Shown here in pieces: positions 55,040 through 64,000 of a stretch of DNA of 64,000 bases. The stretch is from Ligustrum vulgare. Taxonomy: Eukaryota; Streptophyta; Magnoliopsida; Lamiales; Oleaceae. Under the pieces are notes generated by a model. That model ran no database searches. It was not told where the DNA came from and was given only the letters and a program-made list of their open reading frames with translations. Positions within the stretch are counted from its first letter, which is position 1. Each line of letters begins with the position of its first letter. A program made the translations under genes and the position numbers. The stretch covers positions 32,706,129 through 32,770,128 of the forward strand of contig OY743180.1 of assembly GCA_963555705.1 (NCBI GenBank), given 5' to 3'.

Positions 55040-55900
55040 TTCAGTTCTCTCAGTCTCGACTCTCTCCACAACCCCCACACTCTCTCTCTCTCTCTCTACA
55101 ATCACCGGCGACCTCTCTCTTTACCACCCCGGCCATCGTCGAAGTAGCGGTGACATCGCCACCTTTTAGAGGTGACAGAAGCGATCTCGCAGCTGACTCC
55201 GCTGTCGGTGTGAGTCGCCGTTGCAGATGCCGTCGAAGCAGCGGCGCCGCTGCTACGACGAAGCAGCGATGGTCGAAGGATGGTTACTTTGATTTCTCGA
55301 CAATTTTTTGGTAAGATCGCTGCTATAAGCAGAGAGCGTCGTCGGAGGCCGTCAATGAAGACGCCCAACAGAGGCTTTGAATTGTTTTTTCTTTTTGGAT
55401 GTAATTGATTCTCCAACTCTTGTTTATTTGTGAATTTGTTGGTGGTTGTGGAGACGTAGTATGCCGGTGGTTGTGTTTGGTGGTGATGGTGGTGGTGGTG
55501 GTGAGGTGGTCTTTCTCTGCTATTGTTTTGTATGTGCGGTGTAGCTTTGACTGTGTATGGTGGTAGGTTCAGGCGGTGGTTAATGGTGGCGGTGTTGGGA
55601 TGCTGTGGTGCTGGTGGCGTTGGGCTTTGGTGGTGGATAGATGGTGATCGAATGAGGCTTCTATGTGTTGACGAAGATATGTGGTGCATTGTGGCTTTGA
55701 TGGCTAGTGCAGTCTATTGATTGTAATGGTGTTGCCGGCGCCGGTGGTGGAGGCTACAGTGATGGGGTTGACGGGTAGTGCGGGGATCTGGATCAGATTT
55801 CTCCAGTTGCTGACGGTACGGGGCTGAGGGATTTTGGGGGTGGGTGGGGTGAGGTAAGGGGGTTGGGGTAGGGTAAGTGACGTGGGGGTTTGTTGGGGTG
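55040..55900. other. GC-richer interior of the MULE, possible captured sequence
   Basis: A CT-rich leader-like run (CTCTCTCTCTCTCTCTAC near 55080) is followed by repeats of CGTCGAAGCAGCGG-type words and a GGTGGTGGT run near 55485-55505. A minus-strand frame is open for 195 codons (55689-55102) with His and Pro runs, but no domain is recognised and low complexity can explain it. Confidence 0.4.
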
Positions 55901-56039
55901 GGGGGTGATATATTGTGATTGATTATAGGTGATTTTGACTAATTTTTAGGTAAATATCACCAAAATATTGACTAATTGTAACTTTGGGCCACTTGTGACG
56001 AGTAAGGAATGTGACCAATTATTAGGTAAATGTGACCAA

Positions 56040-56390
56040 AATATTGATTAATTGAGACTTTGTGTGACCATTAGATGATGATGTAATGTGACATACAATT
56101 GTGTTAAATATGACTTTGTGTGATCGAACTGTGACTTTTTGTGAACGAATTGTAATCTCCCACGATCGAACTGTGACTTTATGTGACCTAACTGTGACCT
56201 TGTGTGATCGAATTGTAATCTCGTATGATCTAACTGTGACCTTATGTGATCGAACTGTGACTTTATGTGACCCAACTGTGACCTCGTGCTATCGAACTGT
56301 GACCTAATGTGATTGAACTGTGAGTTTATGTGATCCAAATGTGACCTCGTGTGACCAAATTGTGACCTTGTGTGACCAACCAAGAAAAGC
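56040..56390. repeat. TGTGAC minisatellite
   Basis: Irregular units of about 21-24 bp of the type ACTGTGACCTTATGTGATCG are repeated about fourteen times, with further scattered units to 57390. One plus-strand frame reads through them as repeats like DRTVTLCDLTVTLC. It is not considered a gene. Confidence 0.85.
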
Positions 56391-56928
56391 GTAAGTTATG
56401 ACCAATAAATAAATAATATGCGATCAAATACGGATGATTGTGACGAATTATATTAGAGATTGTGATCAATTATGACTGTGTGACCACTGGACGAGGACTT
56501 GATGTGACTTGATGGGTAGGTCGGTTGGTTTGGTGGCTGATGAGGTAGGGTCATGGGCCAGGTGGGTAGGTGTTGGGTGCAGGGGTGGGGCTGTCGGGGT
56601 GTGGAAAAGTAGAAGAAAAAAATTATTTTTTGGTAGCAAGGTAGGGGAGGGGGCGGGGTGGTGGGTGTGGAAAATTAGAAGGAAAAAAATCATTTTTGGG
56701 TTGGGTGGATGGCGGGGTGAAAATTTAGAAGAAAAAGAAAATTATTTTTAGATGGGGTGGCTGGGGGTCGGTCGGTTGGTTGGTGGCTGGTGAGGTAGGG
56801 TCAGGGGAGGGGTGAGTGGGTGGGTGGGGTTTGGAAAATTTTAAGAAAAAAAACACTTTTTGGTGGTAGGGTCAGGTGGGAGGTGTGGGTGGGTGGATCA
56901 ATTTGCAATTTAAATTTGTAAGTGTGAC

Positions 56929-57264
56929 TAGTGATGGCAACAGGTCGGGTCTCCCCGCCCCGCGAAATTTTATTAAACCCAAACCCGCCCTGCGACCTGC
57001 GAGTTTCGGGTCGGGGCGGCAGAGCCGCCCCGTTTAATTTTTTTTCGGTATTTTTTATTTTTTCGGCTTTTTTTATTATTTTTTTAATATATTATTTTAA
57101 ATAATATAATCGGAGCGGGTTCAGGTCGGGGCGGAAAAAAACCCGTACTCGCCCCGCGACCCGCTCTGGTAGCTAAAACTTGACCCGAACTCGCCCCGCC
57201 CCGCCAACCTGCGGGGCGGGTACCCGTCGGGTTCGGATCGGGTCGGGTTTTTTTGCCATCTCTA
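56929..57264. mobile_element. hAT-like MITE, 336 bp
   Basis: Ends TAGTGATGGCAA and, inverted, TAGAGATGGCAA. GC-rich arms with many CGGGTCGGG/CCCGCCCC words surround an AT-rich core. Flanks AGTGTGAC and ATTGTGAC match at seven of eight bases, but TGTGAC is common here, so the duplication is weak evidence. Confidence 0.7.
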
Positions 57265-57551
57265 ATTGTGACCAATTGTAGGTGATTGTGATCAATTATA
57301 TTAGAGATTATGACCAACTGTGAATTTGTGTGATCATTGGATGATGACGTGATGTGACCTTGTGTGACCAATTGTGACTTTATGTGACCAACTGTGACTT
57401 TGAGGGTTGGGTGTGGTGGGGGAATAGAAGAAAAAAATTATTTGGGGTGGGGGTGGGTAGGTGGTGTTGGGATTAGGGTAAAATTTGCTATTAAATTTGT
57501 AATTGTGATTTTGTGTGATCAATTGTCATTTTGTGGGTGGGGTGGAAAAAC

Positions 57552-57553
<2 letters not shown>

Positions 57554-57624
<71 letters not shown>
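57554..57624. repeat. TA/GA compound microsatellite
   Basis: About 17 TA units followed by about 18 GA units. Confidence 0.95.
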
Positions 57625-57627
<3 letters not shown>

Positions 57628-60266
57628 ATTTTCGTGGGGGTGGGGTGGGTGTGGAAAAGTGGAAGAAAAAAATAAATTTTGGGGTGGGGTGGGGTGGTTG
57701 AGGCGAGGTGTGAAAAAATAGAAGAAAAATCAATTTTGGGTGGAGTAGGGTGGGTTAGGATAGGGTGGGCTGGAGGGCTAGTGGGGGTGGGGTAGGGTAG
57801 GGGCTGTGGCTGGGGTGAGATCAATTTGTCACTTTACGGTTAGGTGGAAGTAGGATTAGGAGGGGTTGGTTGGGTGGGGTGTGAATGGGTGGGAAAACAT
57901 CGAGGAAAAAAAAACTTATTTTTGGGTAGTGTAGGGTCGAGGTAGGGTAGGGTGGTGGGTGATGGGCGGGGGTGGGTGAGGGGGGTTGTGACATCAAAAT
58001 TTGATTTTTTGAATTAATATTATATTAGTTTTAATAAAATATATAATAGATAATTATGGTTATATTATATATAATATTATATTTATTTTTAATTATTAAA
58101 CACCTGATTTTTAAAAAAAATGTTAAGTTTGTTAGTTTTAGAAAGTGAAACTCAAAGTGTTGTAGTTATGTACTTTTTCCTTTTATTAAAGATAACCCAA
58201 GTCCATCATAAATTTTCAAGTCCAATTTCAATTTTAATAATTTTCCAAACACATCGTTGATTTGAAGTCCAAATTTTAATTATTTGGATTCAAATTATTT
58301 TAAATCCAAGACCAAAATTTTATTCTTATTATTATTCAATTTAAATTCAAAATTTCAGTTAAATCTTTCCTTAACACTATTTTGGAAAGGTCTTTCAATT
58401 AGCAACATTCCATATACCTCATCCTTCGAATATGACAGTTTTCCTTTCAAACTTCCCCAACGTTTTCTTTCTTCCCTTATACGTTTTGATTTCTACTTCC
58501 AATTTCCTCGCAGTCTTTCCAAAATAAAATTTCACCTAAACTACCAGAATTTAATCAAAGTCAATGTATTTTCTCCAATCCCATCGATCTCTTCCCTCTC
58601 TTTCGTGACGGATTTCTTCCCCCAATTTTGCCTTCCCCGTTTTCTTTCCATTTCCATATTCCAGATTTTCCTCAAAAACTCAATCAATCATATAATTTTT
58701 CCTAACTCCCATATGGGAATCTAGATCAATCACACCACCAGAACTTTCCCCCTGCACCAACATTTGTAATTTACTGCTTTTAGCAATTGATGTAATTTAC
58801 TGTTTTCAACAATCAATGAACAATCATGTTTCAATGAATTCAAGTCTTCTCTTGTAAAGTTTTCTTTCATTTGTAATCAAATTCAACTTTCGTCCCGAAG
58901 CAAGTGAGAAAAGGTGGAAGGTAGTCTAGCGGAGCAGACTACTGCCGCACAGTACCCCTTTCTGTGCTAAGAGGAAAAGCGCCCCGTGAAAGTTGCTCTC
59001 AAAGAATTCCACTCTACAATTCTGGGTATACTTTCTCCCCCTCAGTCTCACGACGGCCAAACATTGTGAACTCGATGTTGATGCACATCCATTTCTAGCA
59101 ACCAACAATGCAAGGAATTCCACAAGACACGTTCATACACGAATTACAGATTTCCAACCGCAATCTGCCTAAGCTTCAAACCACCAGCCCTCTTCATCGC
59201 TTGTCCTCTCTCCCTCCCTCTCATCCTCTGTTTACTGAAATGAAGGGGAGAGAGATTTTTTTTTATATATTTTGAAAATTAATCTTTAAGCCTCGAGTTT
59301 TGAAAAGTATTTATTTCAGTCCTTTTCATTTTAAACGTTTTAATTCTAGTTCTAAAAGAATGAGCATTCTAACAAACCAGCCCTTAGATTCTTTAACTCC
59401 TACAAGTTATCCCAATATTTTTGAAAATGTCAATTTAGCCCCTAAACTTCTAAATCCCAGCTTTCTTTAAAATGTCAATTTAGTCCCTAAACTTTGTTTT
59501 GTCACTTTAATCTTTAAATATCAAAAGTACTAACTTGGTTTAATTTTCTTTTGGCTAGACGAAGCATACGATGATTTAGAAAATTGACATGATATTTTCG
59601 CTCTATTTTTCAAACTCGCGAACTTGAGGTAGACTCACCCCCACTAATTAGTTTGAATTATAATTCTATGTATTATGTGAATTTTACGTGATTTAAATGC
59701 TTTGATGTATTAAATGAGACAAAAGTATCTCTTATGAGATAAAATGAGAATGATGTGATTATGCATAACTTAAATGATATAATGCATGAGACTATGGTTA
59801 TGCATAACTTAAACGCTTTAATGCATGAGACGAGATTACCCATACCCTATAATACGAAAGTCTATGATTATAATGATGTGGTCACTGTATTTATTGCATA
59901 AGTACTGTTCAATTATTTTGTAAATACGCATTCCGTTATTTTTAATAATTTTTGCAGATTTCGGAGACGGTGGCGAATGAATGGCATTTGTGACAAATTA
60001 ATAAATGAAGCTATTTTTTAGAGTCACGATTTACGAGTTTTGATAATTTAAAGTTTTTATAAATTGTTCTAGACTTCATTTGATTTAGTTTTTCGCTGCA
60101 GTTTTCAAATAATAAATGTAATGTTCAAAATTTAGCTATTTTTTGCAAAAATGTTCGTTCAAAAGTTAGTATTACGAGGTGAAGTGGCGTCCCGATTTTT
60201 ACTAAACTCGGGGCGTTACAGAATAAACCTATGATTTGGGATTAATCATCTTGAAGAATGAGGAAA

Positions 60267-60763
60267 TGATACGAATCATAGTAGTCTTGATGAAAAAATG
60301 TACAATTTGAGTCAAACATAAGTTCAAGTACATGTTCGAAGGCTTCAAACATCAAGTATGGACTGTTGAAGAAGAATCAAGGCTAAAAACAAGTGAACAA
60401 GCTAAGAAACAAGCCCAAGATCAAATTGGAGATGGAATGAAGACAGAGCTGAGATTTCAACCACGCGATCTCGTGGCGCAATAATGGGGCGATTGCTCGA
60501 GGTGTCAAAAAAAAAAAAAAACAAAATCCCCCGAGAATAAAATAGTCTTTCACGTGATCACGCATTGTGATCACACATCTTTACCCTGTCCAATCTCGTG
60601 GTTCTACTAATTAGGGTTTTTTCTGGGTTTTTATTTTATTTTCCATTTTTGGTTATTTATTTATGGTCCTCTATAGCGGATACTCTAGTTGTTAGGTCAT
60701 TTTTACTTATTTATATGTTATTTCTTCACTATAAAACTTAGACTTTGATTTTAATAAACAACT
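60267..60763 (+). repeat. 3' LTR of the eroded chromovirus-like element, truncated
   Basis: It begins TGATACGAATCATAGTAGTC and matches the 5' LTR from GGTTCTACTAATTAGGG onwards, but breaks off after TTTTAATAAACAA. It contains GC palindromic stretches (ACCACGCGATCTCGTGGC near 60460 and CACGTGATCACG near 60552). Confidence 0.65.
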
Positions 60764-61220
60764 AGTATTACACCCTTGCGATGCACAATCATTTGTTACT
60801 CACATATATTGAATCTATATGTTAACATATGAAATGAGTATTTAATTAAAAATGAGAAACGAAGAAAGACAATTAATTACAAAAAGGTACATTTCACATA
60901 ACTTAATTTTTTTTAAATTTTTTTTACGGTTTGTATGGTTATCATTTTAGGATTTTCTTTAAATATCGTAATTTGAATTGGTTTAAAACTTAAAATGGAA
61001 AAAAGTTATATTTAAATAGAATTTATAATAAGTAAAAAAAAAAAAAATAGATATATCTATGATATATGCTTAGAATTTTATTAAAACGAAAATGAAAAGA
61101 AAAATAGATTGATGAACGCTCTTATATTATATAATAACTAGTTATCTACCCATACGATGCACGGAATATATTATATAATAACTAGTTAAAAATATGAACG
61201 CTCTTATATTATATATTGCG
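60762..61220 (-). mobile_element. Cluster of short Helitron-like elements or termini
   Basis: On the minus strand, GTGCATCGCAAGGGTG followed by TAATACTAG ends at 60762 before a T, like a Helitron 3' end (hairpin plus CTAG, inserted between A and T). A second similar end, CCGTGCATCGTATGGGT with CTAG, ends near 61139. Sequences like TATATAATATAAGAGCGTTC at about 61115-61135 and 61197-61216 resemble plant Helitron 5' ends. No Rep/helicase is present. Confidence 0.5.
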
Positions 61221-62190
61221 CCACTCAAAATCTGCCCACCTCGCCACCTATTTCCCTTTTAATATATTATAATTTTTTATTGACTATATTTTTTAATGTA
61301 TTGCTTACATATATTTTATTTGAAATCCAATATATTAATTAATATATTTTATTTTCCTTATTTTTAAACATGTCAATTTTTGTCAAAATGATGAAATGAT
61401 TAAGCCTCCGTTTGGTAACATGCGTATTGAAGAGCCTACTCATTTATTGATATATTAGGAAGTAAAATTTCAATAATTTTATTTATTTATTTTCAAAATA
61501 TATTAATTCAATTTTTTCATTCTAACTTAACAAATTTATATACCATATATTTATTTATTTTAAAATATATTAATCCAAATTTTTCATTTTCAATATAACA
61601 CATTTACATAGATATGATATGACATTTATTTATATTCAAATATATTAATCCAATTTTTTCATTTCCTACATAACACATGTTATTGAATTTGAAACATTTT
61701 TTAAAAAAACTAATCAAAATAAAAAAATTTGTATGTACACTCAATGTACAGCGCCACTCAAAGTTTGGCACTTAATAAATTTTTTTATATAAATTTTATT
61801 TTGATTTTTATTTACATTTTTCTCTAAAAATTTTCCCACTTTATCACCTATTTTCCTTTTAATATATTATAATTTTTAATTAACTTTATTTTTTAATATG
61901 TTCCTTACATATATTTTATTCGAAATCCAATATATAAATTAATATATTTTATTTTTCTTTATTTTTTAAACATACCAATTTCTGTCAAAATGATGAAATG
62001 ATTAAATTTTCTACCAATTTATCATTAGTGATAAAAAGTTGATAGCAAATAATTAATTAGTTTTGTAATATGCTTATTGAAGAACCTACTCATATGTTGA
62101 CATATTAGGAAGTGAAACTTCAATAATTTTATTTATTTATTTTCAAAATATATCGATTCAAAATCTTCATTTCTAACTTAACAAATTTAT
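61218..62190. repeat. AT-rich imperfect direct repeats
   Basis: Two long copies (61218-61538 and 61751-62190) share GCGCCACTCAAA at the start and TTTTAATATATTATAATTTT, TGTCAAAATGATGAAATGAT and CCTACTCAT further in, with an indel of about 80 bp. A third, partial copy lies between. No coding sequence. Confidence 0.7.
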
Positions 62191-63141
62191 TGATGTGATC
62201 CGGACCAGGCATTGAAGGGTGAAGTCGAGCCATCGGCAATATGACAATGATCTACGTGCAAAACGGAGCAAGTTCCATGTTGGGATCGAGCCGAGAAGAG
62301 GGACGAATCAATCCGAGCCGAGAAAACGAAGTTATTTGGGCAGAAAATCCATTACGGCCGTAATGGATGACCTTCACGGCCGTAACCCATGTATTCACGG
62401 CCGTAAATCTTACAATCACGGCCGTAATCAATTATCGAAGGAAAAAGGAAAATTGCAGCAGAACGAGGCTTACGGTCGTAAGCCTGGAAGTTACGGCCGT
62501 AACATTCAAAGCAAGGGGCAATTCACGGCCGTAAGAAATTCGTCACGGTCGTAACTAATAACACAGTTTTGGATCAGAAAGGCCTTTACGGCCGTAAGAG
62601 GGTTCGTCACGGCCGTAAATAAGCAGCGCCAGATTTTTCGAGAATTTTCCAATTATTTTGTTTCTTTTTTTATTTTAAGTTATTTGCATAATTTGGAATT
62701 TTAGCTTAATTAGAATTCTATTTTGAGTAAATTAGAGACTAGGTTATTTTGCTTATTTATATTCCTTTCCATTCATTGTAAAACAGAAGTTTGAGTTTAT
62801 GAATTAAATTGAGAGAGGATTCTCCAAAATTGAGAGGTTGAGTTATTCCCTTTTATTTCGAACTTATCAAAGATCCAATCTTTGTGGCGTGAACCTAACG
62901 AACTTATCAAGGAATTGACAACCCTTGTGGCTTTCACCAATCTTGGTTCTTCAATCCGCATCGTCATTAATTGCGTTGTGATTGTCGGGTCAATGTTTTA
63001 CCGTCGAATCTATCTTTTAATTCCCGTTTATTTATTCGTGTTCTTGTTATTTTTCGTATCAGATCTGATTTAGATCTTTCCTAGGGTTTAAATTTCGTTA
63101 TTCCGCATTTTCGACGAGATTCCTCGACTAGGATCTCATCA
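62191..63141 (+). repeat. 5' LTR with ten CGGCCG palindromes
   Basis: 951 bp, begins TGATGTGATCCGGACCAGG, ends GATCTCATCA. Palindromes near 62351, 62374, 62394, 62416, 62469, 62491, 62522, 62542, 62586 and 62606, upstream of an AT-rich TATA-like stretch near 62754. Confidence 0.9.
62219..62554 (+). CDS. LTR-embedded ORF with HGRN/YGRK repeats (polyprotein tail frame)
   Basis: An open frame of 111 codons inside the LTR. It starts MKSSHRQYDNDLRAKRSKFH and then becomes repeats such as HGRNPCIHGRKSYNHGRNQ and YGRKPGSYGRN. Each HGR or YGR comes from one palindrome (CACGGCCGTAA or TACGGCCGTAA read in this frame). In the copy at 44441-48734 the same frame is entered from upstream, through DSRSNPFQEREYD before the 3' LTR. 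So this is likely the LTR-coded C-terminus of the polyprotein; as part of a 5' LTR it need not be translated here. Basic and repetitive; no known domain. It could also be an open frame by chance. Confidence 0.4.
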   Translation: MKSSHRQYDNDLRAKRSKFHVGIEPRRGTNQSEPRKRSYLGRKSITAVMDDLHGRNPCIHGRKSYNHGRNQLSKEKGKLQQNEAYGRKPGSYGRNIQSKGQFTAVRNSSRS

Positions 63142-63143
63142 TC

Positions 63144-63155
63144 TGGTATCAGAGC
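63144..63155 (+). other. Primer-binding site (initiator Met tRNA)
   Basis: TGGTATCAGAGC two bases after the LTR end. Confidence 0.92.
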
Positions 63156-63429
63156 TTGGATCTATTTCAGATTCTTGCGTTTCTTGAATTTTCTTGATTT
63201 TTTGTGTGTTCTTCCCGTTCTTCATGTCAGTCATAATTTTTTTTCAGTTTGATCCATAAGAGTCAGTCCCAAAAATTTAAAAGTGTTTTTCTTCTTCGTT
63301 TTTCGTCCAAATCCAGTTCCGTTTTTTCTGCCATGCTCGTAGTCCAATTCTCTGGCAGATTAAAAAAAAAATCCAAAAATTCCCAAATATTCTCCAAATA
63401 TTTCGAATTTCCTTGTACGTGTCTTAAAA

Positions 63430-64000
63430 ATGTCTGATAGAGAGGTTTTCACATCTTCATCTTCTATTGGAGACAGAAAACAGCTCGGGGGTGTGAATAG
63501 AAGGAATGAACAGGGTAATGATGATATTGCAGCAATGAGGGCACAATTTGAGAGGTTTATGGCTCAGATGGGGAATCGAGGTGCGGAGCGTGAACAGAGA
63601 CCTCAGGATCAATCTCATGATGGTTCTCGGGTTAGGAGAGGTAATAGGCGTGAGGTTGGTGTGGATGATGAAGACATAGGCAGTGAAAGTGGAAGTATAT
63701 CTTTGGGTAGTATGCGAAGGAGGGATAGAGGAGATACGTATGAGAGGAGGAATGATAGGGAGCGTCGTGATACTAGGAGGCATCATGGGGGTAGAGATTT
63801 TGTTGATGATGACCTTGAAAAAATTAAAGTGAAAATATCGTCGTTCAAGGGTAGGAGTGATCCGGAGGCGTACTTGGATTGGGAGACAAAGGTCGAACGA
63901 CTTTTTGATTGTAATAATTATTCGGAAAAGAAGAAGGTGAGACTAGCTGTGATTTAATTCATCGACTACGCAAATATTTGGTGGGATCAACTAGTGACGG
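63430..64000 (+). pseudogene. Gag of the chromovirus-like family, 5' part
   Basis: ATG 63430 opens 175 codons to a TAA at 63955-63957, after which the same frame continues (FIDYANIWWDQLVT) to the window end. Sequence order as in 45664-46617: Ser-rich start, MRAQFERFMAQMGNRGAERE, an Arg/Asp-rich segment, then IKVKISSFKGRSDPEAYLDW and the start of the gag core. The TAA replaces a Glu codon seen in the other copy. Less damaged than the other copy, so it is the better reference for this family. Confidence 0.85.

Larger units (their letters stand above)
56500..57990. repeat. G-rich minisatellite with units GTGTGGAAAA-TTAGAAGAAAAAAA
   Basis: Blocks of GGTGGGGTGGGTGTGGAAAA followed by AGAAGAAAAAAATTATTTTTGG recur at about 56590, 56660, 56715, 56830, 57410, 57640, 57705 and 57885. 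Runs of G at short spacing could form G-quadruplexes. Interrupted by the MITE and microsatellite below. Confidence 0.75.
54902..58180. mobile_element. Non-autonomous Mutator-like element (MULE), 3279 bp
   Basis: A perfect 9-bp duplication TTTTATTAA (54893-54901 and 58181-58189) flanks long, degenerate terminal inverted repeats of about 90 bp (left GGGAAAATTACACAAACTCC; right, inverted, GGAAAAAGTACATAACTACA; both then reach TAAAAATCAGGTG). No MURA-type transposase motif is visible. The interior has a GC-richer segment (55040-55900), a TGTGAC minisatellite and a G-rich minisatellite, a hAT MITE and a TA/GA microsatellite. The GC-rich part may be captured sequence, as in Pack-MULEs. Confidence 0.85.
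54734..60220 (+). mobile_element. Solo LTR B, same family as A, split by a Mutator-like element
   Basis: It begins TGTAGCGACCAAGAATTTTC and ends CTCGGGGCGTTACA. Flanks GAACA (54729-54733) and GAATA (60221-60225) match at four of five bases. Without the 3.3-kb insertion it is about 2.2 kb. The block with TTGGCTAGACGA near 59552 and TTGAGGTAGA near 59623 matches solo LTR A. Confidence 0.75.
49874..60763 (+). mobile_element. Eroded chromovirus-like element split by two solo LTRs
   Basis: A 5' LTR (49874-50405) with a decayed primer-binding site TGATATCAGAGT (50408-50419), a charged gag-like region (50780-51264, continued at 54255-54540), further remnants, and a 3' LTR fragment from 60267. The LTRs share GGTTCTACTAATTAGGGTTT and GCGGATACTCTAGTTGTTAG. 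Two LTR insertions (51270-54249 and 54734-60220) lie inside. No pol motif remains. The right end is cut by Helitron-like sequence at 60762. Confidence 0.65.
62191..64000 (+). mobile_element. Second copy of the chromovirus-like family of 44441, cut by the window edge
   Basis: 5' LTR (62191-63141), primer-binding site and the first part of gag. The LTR termini and gag match the element at 44441-48734. Whether this copy has pol cannot be seen. Confidence 0.88.

Noticed and set aside
55102..55689. A 195-codon minus-strand ORF with His and Pro runs in the MULE
   Set aside because: It arises from GGTGGT and CT repeats; no domain is seen. It is kept only as possible captured sequence.
57519..57824. 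A minus-strand ORF with Leu-Ser and Tyr-Ile repeats
   Set aside because: It is the translation of the GA/TA microsatellite and the G-rich repeats.
1..64000. Search for tRNA, rRNA or intact host genes
   Set aside because: I found no cloverleaf, rRNA core motif or multi-exon gene that I could support; TGGTATCAGAGC sites are primer-binding sites, not tRNA genes.

Overview
The window looks like intergenic DNA of a repeat-rich flowering plant, probably a dicot. It is AT-rich, and I recognise no intact host gene, rRNA or tRNA. Nearly every base can be assigned to transposable elements that are nested in one another. Most assignments rest on recognisable protein motifs, tRNA primer-binding sites, polypurine tracts, paired long terminal repeats (LTRs) and target-site duplications (TSDs) read directly from the sequence. 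Lineage names are inferences from these motifs.

Layout. 1-9599 (minus): a decayed Tat-lineage Ty3/gypsy element, with an antisense coiled-coil ORF at the left edge, an integrase remnant, a primer-binding site and a 5' LTR. Inside or against it lies 2167-7292 (minus), a non-autonomous Athila-like element with a protease but no reverse transcriptase or integrase. 9900-18811 (plus): a second, longer copy of the same Athila-like family, carrying gag and protease only and split by a hAT MITE. 19320-37424 (plus): a Sirevirus-type Ty1/copia element with gag, pol, an env-like third ORF and multiple polypurine tracts. Its 5' LTR is split by a complete CRM-like Ty3/gypsy chromovirus (20352-27529, minus) with a perfect GATTG duplication. 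37425-39861: old sequence with a scrambled copia fragment and a 972-bp hAT MITE. 39862-49166 (minus): a second Ty1/copia element whose gag is split after 11 codons by a chromovirus-like element (44441-48734, plus) that has gag and protease only. 49874-60763 (plus): an eroded chromovirus-like element split by two solo LTRs. The second solo LTR contains a 3.3-kb Mutator-like element full of minisatellites, which in turn holds a hAT MITE. 60762-62190: Helitron-like termini and very AT-rich direct repeats. 62191-64000: the start of another copy of the 44441-48734 family, running off the window.

The most interesting structure is not a gene. Several unrelated LTR families carry arrays of GC-rich palindromes centred on CGGCCG (for example TTACGGCCGTAA about ten times per LTR, or AACCGTGCGGCCGCACGGTT). 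In the clearest cases these lie roughly 80-400 bp upstream of a TATA-like box. In one family the array lies just after the polyprotein stop codon, which is itself inside a palindrome. In a related family the array is translated into a Gly-Arg-Asn/Lys peptide repeat. The second theme is non-autonomy: two different gypsy families are reduced to gag plus protease and must have borrowed reverse transcriptase and integrase. The nesting gives relative ages: the Sirevirus is older than the CRM-like insertion in its LTR, which fits hand-counted LTR divergences (about 2% for the CRM-like pair, clearly more for the Sirevirus pair).
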